64,000 bases of DNA from Burkholderia arboris (GTDB lineage Bacteria; Pseudomonadota; Gammaproteobacteria; Burkholderiales; Burkholderiaceae), in contig NZ_CABVPX010000006.1 of the NCBI RefSeq assembly GCF_902499125.1, positions 62,001-126,000 on the forward strand, read 5' to 3'. The notes under the pieces are model-generated. The model searched no databases. It was not told the DNA's origin and saw only the letters and a program-made list of their open reading frames with translations. The position numbers and the translations under genes were made by a program. Shown here piece by piece: positions 18,432 to 25,608 of this stretch (position 1 is its first letter; the number at the start of each line of letters is the position of its first letter).

Positions 18432-20168
18432 ATGACGATAAGAATTCCAGTCTGGGCCGTGGCCACTGCGCTCGCCACGGCAGTACTGGCAGCATGCGGT
18501 GGTGACGACCCGTCGTCCACTGCCGTGAGCGCGGCGAACACGACAGTCACCTCGCCGTCAACGCCGGTCACCGCGTCAGAGGAGTCCGAGCTGGATGTGT
18601 TTGCAAGAGTCGCGCCGGCCGACAAGGTGCTGAACGACGGCAACACCTACGACACGACGCTCAACGGATCGATCGCGTTGTCCAGGATCAACGAGGATTC
18701 GTCGGTCAAGCGTCACACGATCACGATCAACGGGAAGGTGTTGCCGTATGTTGCGCGCGCCGGGCACCTCGTTGCCTACCGGCAGAACGGGTCGGGCAAG
18801 AAGGCCGAGGCGGCGATCTTCTACACGGCGTACACGCGTGACGCGCTGCCCAAGGAGAATCGCCCGGTCACGTTCTTGTGGAACGGCGGCCCCGGTTCGG
18901 CGTCGATCTGGCTGCACATGGGATCGTGGGGCCCGAAACGGCTCAAATCCGACGCACCGAACATGGCCGATCCGACGAAACAGCCCGACAGCTTCCCGTT
19001 CGAGGACAATGCGATTTCGCTGCTCGACCAGTCGGATATCGTTTTCGTCGATCCGCCAGGGACCGGCCTCTCCACGGCCATCGAGCCGCTCAAGAACGGC
19101 GATCTATGGGGCACCGACGATGATGCCCAGGTCGTTGCCGACTTCATCACGAGCTATACGAACAAGTACAACCGGCAGAGCTCGCCGAAGTACCTGTACG
19201 GCGAATCCTACGGCGGCATCCGCACACCGATCGTCGCCAATCTGCTGGAGCAGGCGGGTACCAGCGGCTACGCCCCCGATCCGTCGGGCAAGCCGGCCAA
19301 GGTCCTGGCGGGGTTCATCCTCAATTCGCCGCTCGTCGACTACAACTCCAATTGCGACATGATGCGCGGGACGGTGACCTGCGAGGGTTACATCCCGTCC
19401 TACGCGATGACGGCAGACTACTTCAAGAAATCCGTCAAGCGCGGTACGCAAACGCAGGAGCAGTATCTTGGCGAGCTGCGCACGCTGGCGAGGGCGACAT
19501 TCCAGACGACCTACGGGGCCTATTTCACCAACGGCCGGCCGAACAACCAATGGAATGCGTACGCGGCAAGCACGGCCGGACAAGCGCTCCTGAACCGGAT
19601 GGCCGACTATACCGGGATTCCCGCGTCGACCTGGAAGAGCGCGTTCAACTACACGCCGGGGCCGTTCCGAAGCGCGCTGGTTCCCGGTTACAACCTCGGG
19701 CGCTACGATGCGCGCATGAAGGTACCGAACGGCAACAGCTTCGCGGCGGACAGCTACATCGACGTGGCCTTCCTCAATCAACTCAAGACGTATTTCCCCG
19801 ATTTCGTCAACTACAAGACCCAGTCGAGCTACGAACCACTCAATAGTGCGACGATCTCGAACTGGAAATGGAAGCGGGCGGGGAGCAAATACTATTACCC
19901 GCAGAGCATTACCGATATTCAAGCCGTTCTCACCGCGGACCCCGATGCCAAACTGCTGATTCTTCACGGTTATGAAGATATCGCGACGCCAGGATTCCAG
20001 ACCGAGCTGGATCTCGAGGGGGTGAACCTGAGCGATCGCATCCCGGTCAAATGGTTCGAAGGCGGGCACATGATCTACAACACCGAGGCATCGCGCGCGC
20101 CGCTGAAACAGACGATCGACAGCTATTACAAGTCGCCAGCGCGTATCGCGGACGGTTCCTTACTGTAA
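18432..20168 (+). CDS. S10 serine carboxypeptidase-like lipoprotein
   Basis: The product is 578 residues. The lipobox LAAC (Cys22) is followed by GGDD, as in the preceding hydrolase. The S10 fold is clear: 'FLWNGGPGSASIWLHMGS' (oxyanion region near 148-165), 'IVFVDPPGTGLS', nucleophile Ser259 in 'YGESYGG', Asp516 ('HGYEDIATP') and His546 ('EGGHMIY') complete the triad. S10 enzymes remove C-terminal residues, best at acid pH. Here the enzyme would be anchored in the envelope. AGGAGATTGATCG precedes the ATG. With the X-Pro-type hydrolase upstream and the small protein downstream it forms a probable three-gene unit for peptide breakdown. Confidence 0.88.
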   Translation: MTIRIPVWAVATALATAVLAACGGDDPSSTAVSAANTTVTSPSTPVTASEESELDVFARVAPADKVLNDGNTYDTTLNGSIALSRINEDSSVKRHTITINGKVLPYVARAGHLVAYRQNGSGKKAEAAIFYTAYTRDALPKENRPVTFLWNGGPGSASIWLHMGSWGPKRLKSDAPNMADPTKQPDSFPFEDNAISLLDQSDIVFVDPPGTGLSTAIEPLKNGDLWGTDDDAQVVADFITSYTNKYNRQSSPKYLYGESYGGIRTPIVANLLEQAGTSGYAPDPSGKPAKVLAGFILNSPLVDYNSNCDMMRGTVTCEGYIPSYAMTADYFKKSVKRGTQTQEQYLGELRTLARATFQTTYGAYFTNGRPNNQWNAYAASTAGQALLNRMADYTGIPASTWKSAFNYTPGPFRSALVPGYNLGRYDARMKVPNGNSFAADSYIDVAFLNQLKTYFPDFVNYKTQSSYEPLNSATISNWKWKRAGSKYYYPQSITDIQAVLTADPDAKLLILHGYEDIATPGFQTELDLEGVNLSDRIPVKWFEGGHMIYNTEASRAPLKQTIDSYYKSPARIADGSLL

Positions 20169-20181
20169 GCCGAGGACAGCT

Positions 20182-20583
20182 ATGAAAATCGTGACTTATG
20201 TTGGTTTCACCGTAGCCGCCTCCGTCATTTCGATGTCGGGCATCGGCGCAGCGCTTGCCTATGACGATTTGCCGAAGCCGCCGCCGCCGCCCGAGGGCTG
20301 GGTTCAACCGCCCAAGCAATCGGAGGGCTCCGTGACGCGAGACGTCGATAACCAGGTCGCCCAGCGTTTTACCGCCGCCACCGGCGGCAATCCCGACGGA
20401 CTCTTGTCGAAGCAGCAGGCCAAGGCGGCTGGCTGGGGGCTGGTCAGTGACCATTTTTCGGAGATCGACCGTGCAGGGACGGGTTATGTCCGGCTCGACG
20501 ACGTGCTGCGGTTCATGTCTGAACGAACGCCGCAGCACATCATGCGCATGAAAAATGCGACGAAACAGAATCAGCAGCTGTGA
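20182..20583 (+). CDS. Small exported EF-hand-like protein
   Basis: The product is 133 residues with a signal peptide ending near 'GAALAYDD'. A Pro-rich stretch (PKPPPPPEGW) precedes two loops resembling EF-hands: 'ATGGNPDGLLSKQQ' and 'EIDRAGTGYVRLDDV'. The second keeps Asp at position 1, Gly at 6 and Asp at 12, but lacks some acidic ligands, so calcium binding is uncertain. It starts 13 bases after the carboxypeptidase stop and probably belongs to the same transcript. No function is known. Confidence 0.65.
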   Translation: MKIVTYVGFTVAASVISMSGIGAALAYDDLPKPPPPPEGWVQPPKQSEGSVTRDVDNQVAQRFTAATGGNPDGLLSKQQAKAAGWGLVSDHFSEIDRAGTGYVRLDDVLRFMSERTPQHIMRMKNATKQNQQL

Positions 20584-20595
20584 CGTGAGGGGGAT

Positions 20596-20627
20596 TCCCC
20601 GCTGCGGGTGGCGGGGAGTCTTGTTTT
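20596..20627 (+). terminator. Terminator after the peptidase cluster
   Basis: The 7-bp stem TCCCCGC / GCGGGGA (20596-20602 and 20611-20617) has an 8-nt loop and is followed by gtcttgtttt. It lies 13 bases past the stop of the small EF-hand-like gene. Confidence 0.65.
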
Positions 20628-20715
20628 GGCCGCGTGGGAATCGCTTGGGTCGGCGCTGCGTTCTTCATCCCCTTCGGGGGGCGGTGCCGATGAAAAGTGG
20701 ATGACACGCGCCAGT

Positions 20716-20756
20716 CGAGCTTTTGCGCGCCGAGCGTCTCGACGCGCAAAAGCTCG
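20716..20756 (-). terminator. Perfect 14-bp inverted repeat after the 961-residue gene
   Basis: CGAGCTTTTGCGCG (20716-20729) and its exact inverse complement (20743-20756) flank 13 bases. The repeat lies 6-46 bases past the stop of the minus-strand gene and faces the plus-strand terminator at 20596. A factor-dependent or mRNA-protecting hairpin is likely; no T run follows on the minus strand. Confidence 0.5.
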
Positions 20757-20761
20757 CACCT

Positions 20762-23647
20762 TCAATCCTGCGCGGATTGGACACCCAAGCCCATCGCCGC
20801 CTTGCAGGCGTTTGCGACGTCGCCACGGGGGCGTCTGTCGAGGAAGGCTTGCCGCGAGTCAGCATCGAGCGGACGGAACATCTGATCGATCAACTGTGCG
20901 CGCGTCGCGTCAGGTACTTCCCTGAAGATGGCGTCTGGAATTCCGGCCAGATATTTCGCACGCTTGTCGGCGTCGGCGAGCCGGCGCACCCCCTGCAGCA
21001 GCGATTGCACGCCGCGCAAGCGAATCGACGGATCGTCGGACGTCCAGTCGAGCGCTGCGAGCGTCGCTCGAAAAGCGACGATTCGAGTGCGCGTCCTTTC
21101 CGATACACCGGGCATTCCTGCATTGATCAGCCCGTCGAGCAGCTCGTCGGCAATTTTGCGATCTGGTTTGCCTGTACGAAAGCGCGTCAACGAATGTTCG
21201 TCGAATGCGATCACGCGCGCCATGTGTTCCACTACCGAGGCGATCCGGTTGACTGTAAATCTGCTCCGGGCGTTGTCGCGATGCAGGTTTGCGCGCATGC
21301 GCTGTGTCGTCGCGGACAGGCTCGCCTCCATGTCCTGAGATTCGGCTTCCGCGACGCCGATTCGTGCGATCTTGTCCTGCAGCGGTAGCGGTGGAGTACG
21401 CGCTGCGCCGTCCGGATCGATCTCCTTCATTGCGCTATCGACGAGCGCCATCACGTGCTTGCGTGCCTCAAGGGTGCCCCAGGCGCTGCGGGGCGTGCGC
21501 ATGAGCAGGCCAGGTGTGTAAAACATCTCCATCAGTTCGCCGCGCGACTCCAGACCGAACGACAGCCGGATGCTCGACTCGACGTTGATCTTCGTCGTCG
21601 ACGCGAAGGCGAAGCTGTCGCGTGTCGCAATCGAGTCCATGAGGTGGCCCGGCCGGGTGAAAACCGTCGGCCTGCCGCTGGCGAATCGAAAATACTGATC
21701 GGGCGTCTGGGCGTATTGCATTCGGGCGAGGGGAAGGCCTTCGTCGTACGTATCGAATCCCAGGTGCTCCGCGCTTGCGCCAAAGCAGGCAGTCCGAACG
21801 AAATCGGCATTGCTTGCCGCGCGTTCCAACAACGTGAATTCATGCGGATCGCCGCTGCGCAAGAAGTGAATCAGCAGTTGCATTTCGTCGTTGCCGGCCC
21901 AGCCGGTCGCCCGTTCGCGCAGACGCAACTGGTGCCGGGCTTCGTCGCTGGTTGCGTCGTCGGCGGAGAGCAGGGCGATGCTGCCCGCCATGACCTTCGC
22001 CGTGGCCAGATTCGCGTACTTCTGGTAGCTCTTGCAGATCAAGAAGCGTACCCGTCCCGCGGCGATATCGGGCGAGAAGCGGTCCAGTAACGCCTGCATG
22101 TCGCCGCGGCGTTCAATCGTCGTGTCGAGCACAACCGTGAGGGGCGTTTCCGCGCGGACGGTCTGCCGCTCGTGCAGCAGGCCATCGAGTTTCCCGATCA
22201 ACACGTGCACGTTCCACGCGCGTTCCTGGTCGTCGGGGCCGCGTTTCTCCGTGGTGCTGGGATTGAGTGTCGCGCTTACGACATCGCTGTCTTCGACGAT
22301 ATTGTCAAGCCTGAGCAACTGCATGATTTCGTAATAATCGGGCGCAACCTTCGTCGGCGCCGACGACGCCAGTCTGACTTTGTCGTGGCCACTCAGATCC
22401 GCGGCCAACTCGAATGCCCACGCCAGTGCGCCCATGCCGCTCGAGGTCAGGAAAATCTCGGGCGCGGCAATGCCGTTCTGTCCGGCAACCGTGCCCATGC
22501 GTGTTGCGAACTGGTCGTGAGCGGCCTGTTTGAAATCCGCTTCGCCATAGGGGCGCGCAGCCATCAGGACAACCTGCAATTCCTCGATCATGGCCTGGTA
22601 CGCATTCGCGAAGCGGTCGCTGCGTTGGGCGAGGGGCGGCATTGCCTCCGCAATGGCGATCAGTGATTGAAGACCGCTGGCGAGAATCGCTGAGTGCTCG
22701 AGTACTTCCGCCTTTCCGCTGCGTTCGAGAACCTCGGCCATGTCCGCGATCAGCGCCGCGCTGGTTTGTGCGAGCGCATGGGCCGAGTGGTGTTCGGGGA
22801 TGGCGCGCAGCGCCGCGATGCAAAGCCCGGGCGTTTCATTGCGAAGGCGCGCGAGGAGGCGGCGATTGCTGATCCCGGGATCCATGACCTCGTCTCGAAC
22901 GAGGGGGCACGTGAGGCTGGCGATTCGATACGCGGACGGCCGGGCACCCATCATCGTGGTCCACTTGTCCAGAATGTCGGCATCGTCCGCAGAACCGCAT
23001 CGAATCGCTGTCAGCCCTGGTGCGATCGTGATGATGGGCATGCGCGCCGATTCGACCCGGCCCGTTATCGTTTCGACTCGGCTCATCATCTGCCAGGCGG
23101 CATCGTCGCTATGGACAAAGACGACGTTGTCATTGGGGTTGCCGCCTTGCGCTTCATAAAGCGCAAGGCAATCCGCGTGAAACCGCTCCGACTGGAATTC
23201 GCGCTGATATTTCCCGGTGTAGGGGCTGTCGAAGCGCAGTTCCGCAAGCGTATTCCGATCTTCGCGGTAGCTGGCCAGGCTGATCCCGTACTGCGCGCTT
23301 ATCGCTTCTGCGCCGGGCAATGCGTTCAGCGTTTTCCTGCGTCGGGCGGCGTAGGAATTCATGCTGAGTTGATCGATCGCTACTGCGTGGTCGTACACAC
23401 GCTGACGAACAAAGTTGTGCCTGAGGTCTGTCGACAGCGCACCATCGGCGTCGGGCAGGTGTCGAATCGAGGGCAGCGTGGCCGCGCGCCGTAGCGAATG
23501 CTGGCGCGGACGGAGAGGGTAGTCCGGCGATTGGGCGTTGCCGTCGCGAGGAGGCGATTCGCCGATCGCCGTGGCGGACGTTCCCGTCTGGGGCACTGCG
23601 TCATTCGATCGATCAGGAAGCGGAGGCAGGCCGGGCGTGATGCGCAT
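20762..23647 (-). CDS. Uncharacterised 961-residue protein with PLP-enzyme-like core
   Basis: No family is recognised with confidence. The first 80 residues are Pro/Ser/Arg-rich and look disordered, as in secreted effectors; there is no Sec signal. In the centre the marks of a fold-type-I PLP enzyme of the Cys/Met-metabolism group appear in order and spacing: 'SSGMGAL' (402-408, cf. SSGM phosphate-binding motif), 'VVLDTT' (Asp508) and 'SYQKY' with Lys543 followed by 'VMAG' (552-555). In that group the last motif is S-x-T-K-Y...VMAG with the Schiff-base lysine. The C-terminal 350 residues are helical. The start at 23647 has GGAG seven bases upstream; an ATG at 23659 is an alternative. It lies beside an IS remnant and downstream of the T6SS Rhs cassette, pointing the same way. 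Confidence 0.75.
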   Translation of the reverse strand: MRITPGLPPLPDRSNDAVPQTGTSATAIGESPPRDGNAQSPDYPLRPRQHSLRRAATLPSIRHLPDADGALSTDLRHNFVRQRVYDHAVAIDQLSMNSYAARRRKTLNALPGAEAISAQYGISLASYREDRNTLAELRFDSPYTGKYQREFQSERFHADCLALYEAQGGNPNDNVVFVHSDDAAWQMMSRVETITGRVESARMPIITIAPGLTAIRCGSADDADILDKWTTMMGARPSAYRIASLTCPLVRDEVMDPGISNRRLLARLRNETPGLCIAALRAIPEHHSAHALAQTSAALIADMAEVLERSGKAEVLEHSAILASGLQSLIAIAEAMPPLAQRSDRFANAYQAMIEELQVVLMAARPYGEADFKQAAHDQFATRMGTVAGQNGIAAPEIFLTSSGMGALAWAFELAADLSGHDKVRLASSAPTKVAPDYYEIMQLLRLDNIVEDSDVVSATLNPSTTEKRGPDDQERAWNVHVLIGKLDGLLHERQTVRAETPLTVVLDTTIERRGDMQALLDRFSPDIAAGRVRFLICKSYQKYANLATAKVMAGSIALLSADDATSDEARHQLRLRERATGWAGNDEMQLLIHFLRSGDPHEFTLLERAASNADFVRTACFGASAEHLGFDTYDEGLPLARMQYAQTPDQYFRFASGRPTVFTRPGHLMDSIATRDSFAFASTTKINVESSIRLSFGLESRGELMEMFYTPGLLMRTPRSAWGTLEARKHVMALVDSAMKEIDPDGAARTPPLPLQDKIARIGVAEAESQDMEASLSATTQRMRANLHRDNARSRFTVNRIASVVEHMARVIAFDEHSLTRFRTGKPDRKIADELLDGLINAGMPGVSERTRTRIVAFRATLAALDWTSDDPSIRLRGVQSLLQGVRRLADADKRAKYLAGIPDAIFREVPDATRAQLIDQMFRPLDADSRQAFLDRRPRGDVANACKAAMGLGVQSAQD

Positions 23648-23868
23648 AGGGTGCTCCATGCTGCTCGAATAGGTTCGCATGAGCCGGCCATTCCGGCATG
23701 TCGATCGATGATTCCGCCGTCGCCGGGCATCACGACCGGGGACGGTCTGCGACACGATCCCGCGTGAACGTGTGTACCTTGCTGCATGCCGTGGCGCAGC
23801 GGTGTGCCGACCGCGGCTGGGCCGGGAATGCACGATGCGGCGCGGAGATAGGCAATGGCCTCAACATG

Positions 23869-24510
23869 CTAGAACGCAAGATCGGTACGCGCTGAGGCAA
23901 GACGAAAAGCAAGCGCGCGAAACGAAGGTGTGATGGGGCCATTGCAGCCTCCGGCTGCTGGGCATTTTGCGGTCGGACGCTTGCACGGTGCGAAAGCGGT
24001 AATTTGTCGAGTCGTCGTGTTGTCCACATTTACCGGCTGCTTGCAGGCCGGCGCCCGTTCCTCGAACCATCGATGATCGCTGCCGTCGATCTGGATCAGT
24101 TCGCCCAGGCAGGCCCGGCGTGCTCGTGGCTGATAGACCTTGGGCGGTCGTTGCCGGCGCGGAATCCAGAGCCCAGCGTCCGTCATCAGCTTCCTGACCG
24201 TTTCCTTCGACAACTGCAGCCCGTGACATTCCCAGAGCTTCTCGCAGGCCAGCGTCGGGCCAAAATCGGCGTAGCGCTCGCGAATTAGGCTCAAGGCTCG
24301 ATGAGCCAGATCCTCGGGCAGTTGATCGTTGCTCACGTGGCCACGACGCTGCGAAACCAGTCCGGCCGGGCCAGCAGCACGATACCGGGCGACCAGTCGT
24401 TCAATCTGTCGTCGACTGATCCCAAGCCGTTCTGCGGCTCGCCAAGGCATCAGACGCTGCTCGACGATGGCGTCCACGACCTTCAGACGATCCAGCTCCC
24501 GCATGCTCAT
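23869..24510 (-). pseudogene. Truncated transposase (ISNCY/IS481-like, DDE)
   Basis: The first about 155 residues are good transposase sequence: a helix-turn-helix ('AAERLGISRRQIERLVARY'), a second DNA-binding region ('GLQLSKETVRKLMTDAGLW'), and the start of the DDE core with its first Asp in 'LIQIDGSDHRWFE'. The sequence then leaves the family after 'ERAPAC' and ends in an unrelated tail, so the second Asp and the Glu are gone. It is an internal deletion product and cannot be active. The start at 24510 (MSMRELDRLKVV) is the usual one for this type. Confidence 0.8.
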
Positions 24511-24640
24511 GGTGATCAGTCCAGGATGGCCCACGATGCGCTCCGGCAGTCCAGATCGCCGCCAGCATGCGCTCAACCCCTCGAGCTACGACATTTCAAC
24601 TTTGCTCTTACACCCAAACCATCGATAATTCACGTTATGT
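23990..24640 (-). mobile_element. Remnant of an insertion sequence
   Basis: This stretch carries the truncated transposase plus about 130 bases of its upstream end. The limits are approximate: the right boundary lies where the Rhs-like scar begins (near 24650), the left near the abrupt loss of transposase similarity and the 'ggacaacacgacgac' segment around 24015-24035. I could not define terminal inverted repeats or a target duplication. Confidence 0.55.
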
Positions 24641-24649
24641 AAAATCAGT

Positions 24650-24810
24650 TTTGTTCGGCTCGAGATGGGGCGCGCCGATCACGGCAGCCTGCATCCCCGG
24701 CATCTTGTTGAGCTGCGGGATCTGCGCAATACCTGTACAAGGCACTACACGGCCACGTTGCGTCAAGCGAATGCCTTCCAACTCGTACGCGCTCGACTCC
24801 GTACTGAAGC
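24650..24810 (-). pseudogene. Scar of a second adaptor/Rhs cassette
   Basis: Bases 24662-24736 match 29877-29951 closely and encode 'GIAQIPQLNKMPGMQAAVIGAPH', the PAAR-proximal part of the Rhs N-terminus ('GIAQIPLLDKMPGMPAATIGVPH' in the intact gene, shown in part). Just upstream on the minus strand, 24770-24810 encodes 'SAYELE', which matches the end of the TPR adaptor ('RAYELEKDP'). The adaptor and Rhs fragments are fused by a deletion. The order immunity gene, adaptor piece, Rhs piece, IS shows that another adaptor-rhs unit once followed this one. Confidence 0.7.
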
Positions 24811-25608
24811 TCAAATGTCGATGTCGCGAATCACTCTCACCCTGACCCCGCCACGAGCGCGAACTTCCGGAAGCGTCGGCTCTTTGACCACTCGTCTCAA
24901 GCTTCCCGTGCCTGTTTTTTCCAGAATGCGATCGCCTTCCTCGAACGCCGTTATTTCGCTGTTGCACGATATCTCGATCTTCAGGCCGTTGTTCGGTGCG
25001 CCTGCGTAGGCCAGTAACAATGAATTTTCCTTGCGCCCGCAATAGAGTCGAGCATCGGAGAACCATTCTTCCAAATATCCGATATCGGCCAGGGTTGATT
25101 TGATCGCGTCAATCGTGATTTCACTGTTGAAATTTTCATAATGCGCAGTCAAAGCCAGTGTTGCTCGCTCGTATAGGAATGCGCGCTGATACAAAAAAGA
25201 CGGCAGATTTCTGCATAAAATATCACCGGGAAGGCCGTCATTCAAAAAGACGACGGGTGGATTGACGGAGTCCTGCTCCACCCACAATCCTATTCCTTCA
25301 AATACATCGCCAGTCGCAAATGGAATGCAACGTTCGAATTTTATGTCAGGGATATCTTCACGCAGGTCTTGGCAGTAGGTGGTGACTGTTCTTGCTCGAG
25401 AGTCGGCACGTAGCCTGTTGAGCAAGCCGCCGTCACTATCTCCCAGATGCATCAGGTATGCGCGATGCACGGCCGGCAATCTTTCACCAATAACGTCCTC
25501 AAGAGCCGAGATCTCGCTTTCCCTGGCTGCCTTTATTGCGACGCCATATTCGGAGTCGAATCGAGAAATATAGGCGATCAGTTCATTGATCCAGTTATTG
25601 TCGTCCAT
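24811..25608 (-). CDS. SUKH (SMI1/KNR4)-family immunity protein
   Basis: The product is 265 residues. The N-terminal part has the SUKH pattern: 'ISALEDVIGERLPAVHRAYL' followed by 'LGDSDGGLL', then a mixed alpha/beta domain with 'CIPFATGDVFEGIGLWV' (in part). SUKH proteins are the commonest immunity proteins for polymorphic toxins and bind the cognate tip. The ATG at 25608 overlaps the last base of the rhs stop (TAATG) and has AGAGG about ten bases upstream; a GTG at 25617 is less well placed. The position straight after rhs fits a toxin/immunity pair. The C-terminal 80 residues may be a second domain. Confidence 0.82.
   Translation of the reverse strand: MDDNNWINELIAYISRFDSEYGVAIKAARESEISALEDVIGERLPAVHRAYLMHLGDSDGGLLNRLRADSRARTVTTYCQDLREDIPDIKFERCIPFATGDVFEGIGLWVEQDSVNPPVVFLNDGLPGDILCRNLPSFLYQRAFLYERATLALTAHYENFNSEITIDAIKSTLADIGYLEEWFSDARLYCGRKENSLLLAYAGAPNNGLKIEISCNSEITAFEEGDRILEKTGTGSLRRVVKEPTLPEVRARGGVRVRVIRDIDI

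Noticed and set aside
24635..25066. 143-codon minus-strand frame overlapping the immunity gene end
   Set aside because: Its last 60 codons are the adaptor/Rhs scar; the first part is a shadow of the SUKH gene. It is treated as a pseudogene piece, not a gene.
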